NCBI GenBank assembly: GCA_016302985.1
Contig: JAEDMN010000147.1
Span: 1 to 8,331 of the forward strand
Source: Kiritimatiellia bacterium
GTDB lineage: Bacteria > Verrucomicrobiota > Kiritimatiellia > RFP12 > UBA1067
DNA: 8,331 bases
Reading direction: 5' to 3'
This document shows positions 1 through 6,241 of this stretch, piece after piece. The notes beneath the pieces were generated by a model. That model was given only the letters and a program-made list of their open reading frames with translations. It had not been told where the DNA came from and searched no databases. Every line of letters starts with the position of its first letter. Positions within the stretch are counted from its first letter, which is position 1. The position numbers and the translations under genes were made by a program.

Positions 1-738
1 ATGGGCCGAATGAACATGATGCGAACGCTGGTTCTAGCGCTGTCTACGTGGGGGATCGCATTGCTTGGAGCGTGCGGTGCCATGACGAACGATGTCGACA
101 GGGTGCTGGACGAAAAACTGTTTGTAGGACCGGCGACCTATCAGTATTCGCTCACGTTGTCCAGGCTTCGTCTTGCGATAGACAGCGATGAGTCCGTGGA
201 CGATGTGGGGGCGTTGAAGCGCCGGATCTTTCAGAAGGTTGTTGGGCTTCCCGTATCAACGAACATGGTTGCTCCTGCGTCCCATTTGCGAGCAAAGGAA
301 GACATGATTTCCGATTTGTCGCGGTGGGTTTGCGGTGCGCTCAAAGAGGAGGATGCGCTATTCTTTCTCGCAATGTGCGCACATGTTGAAGTCGTAGGTA
401 CCAATGACCTTTCTGCCGCCTATGCCCTGGCCGTTGAGAAAGACCGGGCCTTGGGATGGGATGAGAAAAGGGGAGGGTACTCTGGACATCTACCGCCGAA
501 TTTCCGCGTTTGGCGGGAGGAGATGAAGGGCAGACTCAAATGGAACTCGGCAGTTACGGGATTTCGGAAAAGAATGACAGATGTCGCGGTTCAAATTCTG
601 AACGACATTTGGAAAGACGAGGAGGAAGGGGAGCGGAAGAAAAAGATCAGACGAGCTGTGGAGTCGTCTGGGTTGACAATGCCGGGAGATTCCGGAGGTG
701 TCTCGGATGATGATTTTACAGTCTCACTTGAAAACTAG
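1..738 (+). CDS. Hypothetical lipoprotein, low-GC outlier
   Basis: I do not recognise a family for this 245-residue protein. Its N-terminus has basic residues (R3, R8), a hydrophobic stretch at about 9-22 and a lipobox-like Leu-Gly-Ala-Cys ending at Cys25. This suggests export and lipidation at Cys25 by the lipoprotein pathway. The remainder is soluble and mainly helical in appearance, with a strongly charged segment around 203-216 rich in Glu and Lys, and an acidic C-terminus. The reading frame begins at base 1, so the true start could be upstream or at Met4, Met6 or Met7; all keep the signal sequence. Base composition differs from the neighbours: three 60-base stretches counted by hand gave 50-57% GC, against about 72% for one stretch of the esterase gene. 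This may indicate recent acquisition. That it is a real gene is likely from the intact lipobox and length; its function is unknown. Confidence 0.7.
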   Translation: MGRMNMMRTLVLALSTWGIALLGACGAMTNDVDRVLDEKLFVGPATYQYSLTLSRLRLAIDSDESVDDVGALKRRIFQKVVGLPVSTNMVAPASHLRAKEDMISDLSRWVCGALKEEDALFFLAMCAHVEVVGTNDLSAAYALAVEKDRALGWDEKRGGYSGHLPPNFRVWREEMKGRLKWNSAVTGFRKRMTDVAVQILNDIWKDEEEGERKKKIRRAVESSGLTMPGDSGGVSDDDFTVSLEN

Positions 739-789
739 ATTCCTTCCCTAACCTGCCGTGAGGTCGTTCTGGGAGGTCGGGGAATCGGG

Positions 790-795
790 TATAAT
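790..795 (+). promoter_or_regulatory. -10 box (TATAAT) of the rhodanese gene, leaderless spacing
   Basis: A perfect TATAAT is followed by six bases (ACGCGC) and then the ATG at 802. The predicted transcription start coincides with the start codon. The preceding bases are GGG, so this one lacks the TGn extension seen at the other four sites, and no convincing -35 box is visible. There is no Shine-Dalgarno sequence between box and ATG. Confidence 0.7.
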
Positions 796-801
796 ACGCG
801 C

Positions 802-1116
802 ATGGAAAACTTCAAGACGCTGAACATGGATGAGGGCCTCGTCGCCCTGAAGGCCCTTGCGGGCGCGCGGCTGGTCGACGTGCGGACGCCCGGGGAATTC
901 GCCGAGGGACGCATTCCGGGCGCCCTCAACATCCCGCTGGACACAATCGGCCCCGGGACGCGGACGGCGCTTCCGGACTTCGCGACGCCGCTGTTTGTCT
1001 ACTGTCGTTCCGGCATGCGGTCGCGCGCCGCCTGCGCCAAGTTCGCCGAACTTGGCTACGGGGAGGTCTGCGACATCGGCGGCATCCTCGACTACGCGGG
1101 GCCGCAGGAGCGATAG
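802..1116 (+). CDS. Single-domain rhodanese-like sulfurtransferase
   Basis: This 104-residue protein matches a stand-alone rhodanese domain such as GlpE or PspE in length. Family proteins move a sulfane sulfur through a cysteine persulfide, typically from thiosulfate or another persulfide to a thiol acceptor. Visible signatures are the CH2A-type segment Val-Asp-Val-Arg at 25-28 followed by Pro-Gly-Glu-Phe, the Gly-Arg-Ile-Pro-Gly-Ala-Leu-Asn-Ile-Pro segment at 36-45, and the active-site loop Cys-Arg-Ser-Gly-Met-Arg-Ser beginning at Cys68. The six-residue loop is the size typical of sulfurtransferases rather than of Cdc25-like phosphatases. The C-terminal Gly-Tyr-x-x-Val-x-Asp-Ile-Gly-Gly motif at 85-94 is also standard. 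There is no signal peptide, so it is probably cytoplasmic. It has its own -10 box, with a TATAAT six bases before the ATG, and appears monocistronic. The physiological sulfur acceptor cannot be told from the neighbourhood. Confidence 0.93.
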   Translation: MENFKTLNMDEGLVALKALAGARLVDVRTPGEFAEGRIPGALNIPLDTIGPGTRTALPDFATPLFVYCRSGMRSRAACAKFAELGYGEVCDIGGILDYAGPQER

Positions 1117-1124
1117 CGCGTGTC

Positions 1125-1316
1125 GCACCCTGCAGCGGGATTGTCGTTGCAGCCTATGACTGGTGGACGAAGGAACGGTTCGAGAGGATTGGGAACCGTG
1201 TCGACTGGAGCTTGTACAAGCCGTTCGCCGCGAGCAATCGGCTCGTTTCGGTCGTGGCGCCGACGCAGCTGGCCTCTGGTGAAGCCTGGCGGGATGGGAT
1301 GTGCTATACTGGAGGC
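1125..1316 (+). pseudogene. Possible coding relic upstream of the esterase
   Basis: This 200-base gap (1117-1316) has no intact gene. The frame starting at 1125 is open, has a mostly G/C third position, and reads like natural protein, for example GIVVAAYDWWTKERFERI followed later by NRLVSVVAPTQLASGEAW. It has no ATG, GTG or TTG before the TTG at 1212, and runs without a stop into the esterase frame at 1317. It could be the decayed C-terminal end of an older gene. The less likely alternative is an N-terminal extension of the esterase; this would bury a good signal peptide behind at least 35 residues. I do not recognise the family. Confidence 0.35.
1302..1310 (+). promoter_or_regulatory. Extended -10 promoter (TGC-TATACT) of the esterase gene
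   Basis: TATACT at 1305-1310 is preceded by TGC, an extended -10 element, and followed by six bases (GGAGGC) and the ATG at 1317. The GGAGG is only one base from the ATG, too close for a normal Shine-Dalgarno site. This box is the main reason for choosing 1317 over the TTG at 1212 as the start. Confidence 0.7.
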
Positions 1317-3449
1317 ATGAAGAGAATCCTTCTTGGCCTCGCCTGCGCCTTCTGCACCGCCCCGCTCTGGGGCCTCGACTTCGACGTCCGGAAGAACATC
1401 CCCTATTCGGACGCCGCCACGAACTGCGTGCTGGACGTCATGTGGCCTGTCGGCGTCTCCAACTGCGCCGTCGTGGTGAACCTCCACGGCGGCGGGCTCA
1501 CGGGCGGCGGCAAGCACTTCGCGCCTTGGCCGGAGGAGGCGAAGGGCCGCGATGCCGTCGTGCACGTGGCCGTGAAGTACCGCCTGCTGAAGGCGGGGAG
1601 CGACGCGGTCAAGCCCGCGGACTGCATCGCCGACGCGGCGGCGTCCGTCGCCTGGACCCTGAAGAACGTCGCGCAGTTCGGCGGCGACCCGAAGAAGGTG
1701 TTCGTGACCGGCATCTCCGCGGGCGGCTACCTCACGGCGATGGTGGGCCTGGACGCGCGCTGGCTCGCGCCGCACGGGTGCAAGCCGGGCGACCTCGCCG
1801 GCATCGTGCCGCTCACGGGCCAGATGACGAAGCACTTCAACGTCCGCAAGATCGGCTTCAAGGACGCGGATCCGCAGTTCCAGCCCAAGATCGACGAGTG
1901 GGCCCCGCTCTTCTACGCGAAGGAGAAGGACCTGCCGCCGGCCAGCTTCCTCACGGGCGGCCGCGATGTCGAGTGGAAGGGCCGCGTGGAGGAGAACGAG
2001 ATGCTCGCCCGCGCGCTGCGCGACTGCGGCTACCCGAAGACCGAGTTCCACGAGACCGAGGGCGACCATGGCGGCGGCGTCGCGGAGAGCGCGTACTACC
2101 TGCGCGACTTCGTGATGGCGAAGGCCGATGCGGACGGCGTCGCGCGCCTCGCGGACGGCGAACGCGTCGTCTTCTTCGGCGACTCGATCACGCACGGCGG
2201 CAAGTACATCTACTACCTCCAGCTGTTCCAGGACCTGCGCCGCCCCGGCAGCGGCACGCGCCTGCTGAACGGCGGCATCAGCGGGGACTGGGCCGGCGGC
2301 GGCCTCGCGCGGTGGAAGGACGACATCCTGCCGATGAAGCCGGACCGCGTGTTCGTCATGTTCGGCATGAACGACGTCGGCCGCGACAACTACGCGACCA
2401 CGACGCCGACGGAGGCCCAGGCGAAGGCGCGCGCCCGCTCGCTCGAGGGGTATGCGGCCAACCAGCGCAAGCTGGCCGAGATCCTGCCCGCGTCCGGCGT
2501 GAAGACCGTCTTCATCACGCCGTCGCCCTACGACCAGTACTCGCCGATGCCGGGCAGGGAGAACCTCGTCGCGTGCAACGACCCGGGTCTCGCGGCGTGC
2601 GCGGACATCGTCCGGAAGCTCGCGGCCGAGAAGCACTTCGGCCTCGTCGATTTCCACGCGCCGATGACGGAGATGTTCAAGGCGCATCCGGAGGCGCCGT
2701 TCTGCGGCGACCGCGTGCATCCCGGCGCGGAAGGCCACCTCGTGATGGCCGCGCACCTCGTGGACGCTATGCGCTATTCGCCCGTCCTCGCCCGCGCCGT
2801 GATTGACGCGGAGAAGGGGAGGGCCGTCAAGATCACGCAGGGCCAGACCAGGAACTGCGTGCTCACGCGCGTCGCCGCGACCCCGGACCGCGTCGCGTTC
2901 ACCTACGCCCCGAAGGCGCTGCCGTTCCCGAAGCTGCCCGAGTACGTGAAGATGGACGGCGCGTTCTACCCGCTCACGCAGCGTCTCAACCAGGAACTGC
3001 TCGTGGTGAAGGGGCTCAAGGAGGGGCGCTACGACCTCGCGTTCGACGGCGTCAGGCTCGGCACGTACACGGCCGCCGCGTTCGCGAAGGGCGTGAACGT
3101 CGCGCTGCTGGACACGCCGAACCAGCAGCGCGCCCAGGCGGCGGCGAAGCCGATGTACGCGCTGCAGGGCCTCGAGGGCCGCCTGCGCGATTTCGAGCTC
3201 GTCTGCATCATGCTGCGCCGCGGCAAGGTCGATCCGCGGGACGTGGCCGCTTCCACGAAGTGGCTCGACGACTGGCTGAAGCGCGAGGAGAAGAGCCGCT
3301 ACATCGGCGCGTTCCGCGCCTGGGCGAAGAGCTACCGCGACGTGGCGCCGGTCCGGGCGTCGCTCGAGGCACAGGCCGAGGACCTCTACGAGCGGATGGC
3401 CGCGGTGCGCCCGGCCGTCTCCCGCGTGACGATCGAGCCCGTGCGCTGA
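1317..3449 (+). CDS. Secreted two-domain esterase: alpha/beta hydrolase fused to SGNH hydrolase
   Basis: This 710-residue protein starts with a signal peptide (basic MKR, hydrophobic 4-20), so it probably acts in the periplasm or outside the cell. Residues about 25-270 form an alpha/beta-hydrolase esterase of the BD-FAE/acetyl-esterase type: oxyanion motif His57-Gly-Gly-Gly60, nucleophile elbow Gly132-Ile-Ser134-Ala-Gly, likely acid Asp217 and His251 in Gly-Asp-His-Gly-Gly. Residues about 280-490 form an SGNH/GDSL hydrolase: block I Gly-Asp-Ser290, a block II glycine near 319-320, block III Gly-Met-Asn352-Asp, and block V Asp465 with His468. Both catalytic sets look complete, so a bifunctional enzyme removing acyl (for example acetyl or feruloyl) groups from plant-type polysaccharides is a reasonable inference. 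Residues 490-710 are an extension without an assigned fold, as often seen after SGNH domains in related bacteria. The exact substrate is unknown. ATG 1317 is chosen because a signal peptide begins there and a -10 box lies six bases upstream. Confidence 0.88.
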   Translation: MKRILLGLACAFCTAPLWGLDFDVRKNIPYSDAATNCVLDVMWPVGVSNCAVVVNLHGGGLTGGGKHFAPWPEEAKGRDAVVHVAVKYRLLKAGSDAVKPADCIADAAASVAWTLKNVAQFGGDPKKVFVTGISAGGYLTAMVGLDARWLAPHGCKPGDLAGIVPLTGQMTKHFNVRKIGFKDADPQFQPKIDEWAPLFYAKEKDLPPASFLTGGRDVEWKGRVEENEMLARALRDCGYPKTEFHETEGDHGGGVAESAYYLRDFVMAKADADGVARLADGERVVFFGDSITHGGKYIYYLQLFQDLRRPGSGTRLLNGGISGDWAGGGLARWKDDILPMKPDRVFVMFGMNDVGRDNYATTTPTEAQAKARARSLEGYAANQRKLAEILPASGVKTVFITPSPYDQYSPMPGRENLVACNDPGLAACADIVRKLAAEKHFGLVDFHAPMTEMFKAHPEAPFCGDRVHPGAEGHLVMAAHLVDAMRYSPVLARAVIDAEKGRAVKITQGQTRNCVLTRVAATPDRVAFTYAPKALPFPKLPEYVKMDGAFYPLTQRLNQELLVVKGLKEGRYDLAFDGVRLGTYTAAAFAKGVNVALLDTPNQQRAQAAAKPMYALQGLEGRLRDFELVCIMLRRGKVDPRDVAASTKWLDDWLKREEKSRYIGAFRAWAKSYRDVAPVRASLEAQAEDLYERMAAVRPAVSRVTIEPVR

Positions 3450-3450
3450 C

Positions 3451-3546
3451 GCGCGCCGGCAGGGCGACTCCTGGAAGGTCGACGGAGACTCCTCTTCGCG
3501 CAAGCTCGCGCCCATCCCCTCCGGCCTCCACTTCGTCGTCCGCTGA
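3451..3546 (+). pseudogene. Possible C-terminal coding relic between esterase and rluA-like gene
   Basis: Directly after the esterase stop, another frame is open to a TGA at 3544-3546 and reads like the end of a secreted or beta-rich protein: GDSWKVDGDSSSRKL then APIPSGLHFVVR. It has no credible start codon, and the frame meets a TGA at 3427-3429 upstream. It may be the tail of a lost gene, or a stretch separated from the esterase by a frameshift near its end. The family is not recognised. The stop lies inside the likely -35 region of the next promoter. Confidence 0.3.
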
Positions 3547-3570
3547 CCGGGCGTCCGAATATGGTAGAAT
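3543..3570 (+). promoter_or_regulatory. Extended -10 promoter (TGG-TAGAAT) of the rluA-like gene
   Basis: TAGAAT at 3565-3570 is preceded by TGG and followed by six bases (AGGGGC) before the ATG at 3577. A weak -35 candidate, CTGACC at 3543-3548, matches four of six consensus bases (TTGACA) with a 16-base spacer. The layout predicts transcription starting at the A of the ATG. Confidence 0.65.
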
Positions 3571-3576
3571 AGGGGC

Positions 3577-4302
3577 ATGAAATCCCAGTCGACAGACTTC
3601 CGCGCGCAGCATGGACAGGGTGGCGCCGTGGACATCCTCTTCGAAGACGCCGACCTTCTGTTCGTGGACAAGCCGGCGGGGATGATCGTGCATCCGGCCC
3701 CGGGGCACGAGACGGGGGCGCTCACGCAGGCGCTCGTCGCGCACTGTCCGGCGATGGCGGAGGTGGGTAGCCGGGAACGTCCCGGCGTCGTGCACCGTCT
3801 CGACCAGGACACAAGCGGGGTGATGGTCTTCGCGAAGACGGCGCGCGCCTATCTGGCGCTGCGGAAGCTGTTCGAGTCCCACGCGGGGATCGAGAAGACG
3901 TACCTCGCCGTGCTGCATGGCGCGCCGAAGCCGAAGGAGGGCGTGCTCGACACGCCGATCGGGCGGAAGGGCTGGGACGCGAAGCGCATGGCGGTCGACG
4001 GCCGGGACGGGAAGCGCGCGGTGACGCGCTGGACCGTGCTGCAGAAGGCCGGCGGCCTCGCGCTGGTCGAGTTCCGCATCGAGACGGGCCGCACGCACCA
4101 GATCCGCGTGCATGCCGCGCATCTCGGCCATCCCGTCGCGGGCGACCCGCTCTACGGCGACGCCGCGGCCGACCGGCGGATGCGGAATCCGCCCTGCCGC
4201 ACGCTGCTGCACGCGGTCGGGCTCGCCTTCGACCATCCGTTCACCGGGAAGCGGCTCGAGGTCTTCGCCGAACCGCCGCCGGACATCCTGTATGCGCGGT
4301 AG
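3577..4302 (+). CDS. RluA-family pseudouridine synthase without S4 domain
   Basis: Enzymes of this family isomerise specific uridines in 23S rRNA or tRNA to pseudouridine, in the cytoplasm. The 241-residue sequence shows the whole catalytic core: Asp-Lys-Pro-Ala-Gly-Met at 31-36, the signature His73-Arg-Leu-Asp-Gln-Asp-Thr-Ser-Gly81 with catalytic Asp76, the Glu-Lys-Thr-Tyr-Leu-Ala-Val strand shortly after 105, and the Glu-Thr-Gly-Arg-Thr-His-Gln-Ile-Arg-Val-His motif in the second half, followed by Gly-Asp-Pro-Leu-Tyr-Gly. The S4 RNA-binding domain found at the N-terminus of RluC and RluD is missing; about 18 unassigned residues precede the core, so it resembles the short RluA/TruC-like members. 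The target uridine cannot be assigned from sequence alone. It is preceded by its own extended -10 promoter and followed after 29 bases by the lactonase-like gene, which also has its own promoter. Confidence 0.93.
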   Translation: MKSQSTDFRAQHGQGGAVDILFEDADLLFVDKPAGMIVHPAPGHETGALTQALVAHCPAMAEVGSRERPGVVHRLDQDTSGVMVFAKTARAYLALRKLFESHAGIEKTYLAVLHGAPKPKEGVLDTPIGRKGWDAKRMAVDGRDGKRAVTRWTVLQKAGGLALVEFRIETGRTHQIRVHAAHLGHPVAGDPLYGDAAADRRMRNPPCRTLLHAVGLAFDHPFTGKRLEVFAEPPPDILYAR

Positions 4303-4316
4303 CGAAGGGCGACCTG

Positions 4317-4325
4317 TGGTATAAT
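4317..4325 (+). promoter_or_regulatory. Extended -10 promoter (TGG-TATAAT) of the lactonase-like gene
   Basis: A perfect TATAAT at 4320-4325 preceded by TGG lies in the 29-base gap after the rluA-like gene. Six bases (AGCCGC) separate it from the ATG at 4332. No -35 box and no Shine-Dalgarno sequence are visible. It probably also drives truA and possibly the dehydrogenase. Confidence 0.75.
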
Positions 4326-4331
4326 AGCCGC

Positions 4332-5444
4332 ATGAAGTACACCACCTACGTCGGCAGCTACACGGGCGCCGGCCACAACGAAGGCATCCACATCCTCGAG
4401 AGCGACGCGGAAACCGGCGATTTCCGCCTGATGAACGTGATCGACACGGTCGCGGACCCCATCTACATGGCGCTGAACCGGGATTGCACGCGGCTCTACA
4501 CGGTGCTCGCGCGGCCGGGGTTCGGTCCGAAGGGCCGCAACGGCGGACTCGCGGCGTTCAGGCTGAACGCCCTGGGCGACCGGCTCGAGCCGATGAACGA
4601 GATCCCGACGGGGTGGACCGTGCCGTGCTACGTCGCGCTGGATCCGTCCGAAAAGGCGCTCGTCTACGCGGAGTACTCCTGCGGCACGGCGGGCTACGCG
4701 GACCTGCTCGCGGATGGCTCGATCGATCCGGCCTGCGCGGGCGCGCCGAACGCGGTGAACGCGCGCTGCCAGGTGCAGCACAGCGGGAAGGGTCCGAACC
4801 AGCCGCGCCAGGACCGTGCGCACGCGCACTGCGCGGTGGTGACGCCGGACGGGAAGTACGAGCTTGTCGTCGACCTCACGCTGGACAAGGTGGTCGCGTA
4901 CGACTTCGCGCGCCGCGCAGAGGGGCTGAAGGCCGTGCCGGAGGCCAGCATCGACACGGGGACGGTCGTGCCGGGGGCGGGTCCGCGCCACATCGTCTTC
5001 CATCCGAACGGGAAGTTCGCGTTCATCGTCTTCGAGCTGCACAGCCTCGTCGCGAGCTACCGCTACACGGGCGCGGGCTTCGAGTTCGTCGAGGTGAAGT
5101 CCCTGCTCGCGAAAGGCCTGACGGACTTCAGCAAGGCCGCGGCAATCAAGCTTTCCGAGGACGGTTCGCAGGTCTTCTGCTCGAACCGCGGGCACGACTC
5201 GATCACCGTCTTCAACGTCGACGCGGACACCGGGAGGCTGGAATACCTCAACAATGCGAAGGTCGGCGGGCAGTTCCCGCGCGACTTCGAGTTCTTCCCC
5301 GGCGGGAAGTTCTGCCTGGTCGGCCTCAAGGAGAGCTGGCGCCTCGCGAGCTTCGCGTACGACCGGGCGAAGGGGACGTTCGAGTCCGTCGCCACGATGG
5401 AGGGCGTGTACCGCCCGCTCTACTTCAGGTTCAAGACGCGATGA
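4332..5444 (+). CDS. Lactonase-family beta-propeller (6-phosphogluconolactonase YbhE type)
   Basis: The 370-residue protein belongs to the lactonase family of seven-bladed beta-propellers, whose characterised bacterial member YbhE/Pgl hydrolyses 6-phosphogluconolactone in the oxidative pentose phosphate pathway. Support comes from the opening Val-Gly-Ser-Tyr-Thr (7-11), the repeated blade pattern of Pro-Asp-Gly-Lys or Pro-Asn-Gly-Lys turns followed by hydrophobic strands (near 172-181 and 225-233), the Ala-His-Ala-His segment (163-166), Gly-Pro-Arg-His (217-220), Ser-Asn-Arg-Gly-His-Asp-Ser (284-290) and Pro-Arg-Asp-Phe (316-319). There is no signal peptide, so a cytoplasmic sugar-lactone role is plausible, but many family members are uncharacterised and another lactone or a binding role is possible. 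Its last codons overlap truA by ATGA (5441-5444), indicating translational coupling. The start is fixed by an extended -10 promoter six bases upstream. Confidence 0.88.
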   Translation: MKYTTYVGSYTGAGHNEGIHILESDAETGDFRLMNVIDTVADPIYMALNRDCTRLYTVLARPGFGPKGRNGGLAAFRLNALGDRLEPMNEIPTGWTVPCYVALDPSEKALVYAEYSCGTAGYADLLADGSIDPACAGAPNAVNARCQVQHSGKGPNQPRQDRAHAHCAVVTPDGKYELVVDLTLDKVVAYDFARRAEGLKAVPEASIDTGTVVPGAGPRHIVFHPNGKFAFIVFELHSLVASYRYTGAGFEFVEVKSLLAKGLTDFSKAAAIKLSEDGSQVFCSNRGHDSITVFNVDADTGRLEYLNNAKVGGQFPRDFEFFPGGKFCLVGLKESWRLASFAYDRAKGTFESVATMEGVYRPLYFRFKTR

Positions 5445-6187
5445 GCCGCCGCTACAAGATCGTCCTCGCGTACGACGGCACGGCGTATTCGGGGTACCAG
5501 GTGCAGGACAACGGGGTCTCGGTTCAGCAGCGACTCGAGGAGGTGCTGGAATACCTCGACCGCCAGCCCGTGCGCGTGTTCGGTTCGAGCCGGACGGACG
5601 CGGGCGTGCATGCGCGCGGGTTCGTCGCGCATTTCGATCTCACGAAGCCGATTCCGCCGCAGGGCCTGCTGCGCGGCATGAACGCGCGGCTGCCGGACGA
5701 TATCCGGGTGCTGAAGGCGTCCTACGCGAAGCCCGACTTCGACGCGCGGAAGTCCGCGAAGGGCAAGGAGTACCGCTACTTCGTGTACAACGCGGACATC
5801 CTGCCGCCGCACCTCGCGCCGTACTGGACGTTCTGCCACCGTCCCCTCGACGTACAGGCGATGCAGGACGCGGCGAACCGCTTCGTCGGCCGCCACGACT
5901 TCGTTTCCTTCGCGGCGAATCCGCACCGCGACCTCGAGACGACCGTGCGGAACATCTTTTCGTTCAAGGTGCGGAAGGCGGGTCCGCGCGTCACGTTCAT
6001 CGTGCAGGGCGACGGCTTCCTCTACAAGCAGGTGCGCTCGATGGTCGGCTTCCTCATCAGCGTCGGCAAGGGCGGCGAAAAGCCCGCGGCGGTGACGGAG
6101 CTGCTCGAGGCGGCCGCCCCGCGCACGGCGCGCGTGCAGACGGCCCCGGGCAAGGGCCTGTTTCTCTGGAAGGTGTGGTACAGGTGA
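5441..6187 (+). CDS. truA: tRNA pseudouridine synthase A
   Basis: TruA converts uridines 38-40 in the anticodon stem-loop of many tRNAs to pseudouridine. The 248-residue length is typical. Visible motifs are Ala-Tyr-Asp-Gly-Thr-x-Tyr-x-Gly-Tyr-Gln at 10-20, the catalytic segment Ser50-Arg-Thr-Asp53-Ala-Gly-Val-His-Ala with nucleophile Asp53, Lys-Gly-Lys-Glu-Tyr-Arg-Tyr at 107-113 including the conserved tyrosine 111, Gly-Arg-His-Asp-Phe-Ser-type motif at 150-157, and Gly-Asp-Gly-Phe-Leu-Tyr-x-Gln-Val-Arg-Ser-Met-Val-Gly at 190-203, then the Ala-Pro-Gly-Lys-Gly-Leu-x-Leu ending. The ATG overlaps the TGA of the lactonase-like gene and no Shine-Dalgarno sequence precedes it, so translation probably depends on reinitiation after the upstream gene. 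It is the second pseudouridine synthase within 2 kb, from a family unrelated in sequence to RluA. Confidence 0.96.
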   Translation: MSRRYKIVLAYDGTAYSGYQVQDNGVSVQQRLEEVLEYLDRQPVRVFGSSRTDAGVHARGFVAHFDLTKPIPPQGLLRGMNARLPDDIRVLKASYAKPDFDARKSAKGKEYRYFVYNADILPPHLAPYWTFCHRPLDVQAMQDAANRFVGRHDFVSFAANPHRDLETTVRNIFSFKVRKAGPRVTFIVQGDGFLYKQVRSMVGFLISVGKGGEKPAAVTELLEAAAPRTARVQTAPGKGLFLWKVWYR

Positions 6188-6241
6188 CGTCGAAGGTTGA
6201 ACATTGAAATGTTTGAAGTCTAGGGAGTGGAAGGGTTGGAA
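6188..6241 (+). promoter_or_regulatory. Low-GC TTGAA-rich spacer with Shine-Dalgarno GGAAGGG
   Basis: The gap between truA and the dehydrogenase gene is much poorer in GC than its surroundings and contains TTGAA three times, at 6197-6201, 6204-6208 and 6213-6217. GGAAGGG at 6229-6235, six bases before ATG 6242, is a reasonable Shine-Dalgarno site and favours that start over the GTG at 6227. No TATAAT-like box at the leaderless position is present, so the dehydrogenase is probably read from the upstream transcript. Confidence 0.55.

Noticed and set aside
1130..1152. CTGCA-N13-TGCAG inverted repeat after the rhodanese gene as terminator
   Set aside because: Short arms, long loop and no T-tract; it also lies in the protein-like relic frame.
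1177..1183. GGTTCGA, a possible tRNA T-loop
   Set aside because: No matching acceptor, D or anticodon stems can be drawn around it.
1212..1316. TTG at 1212 as start of the esterase
   Set aside because: It would place 35 residues ahead of a well-formed signal peptide, while the ATG at 1317 has a TATACT box at the locally conserved spacing.
1092..3812. A 906-codon open frame on the - strand opposite the esterase gene
   Set aside because: It is antisense to a gene with two sets of catalytic motifs; its translation is Arg/Ala/Val/His-rich and without motifs, the usual shadow of high-GC codon bias.
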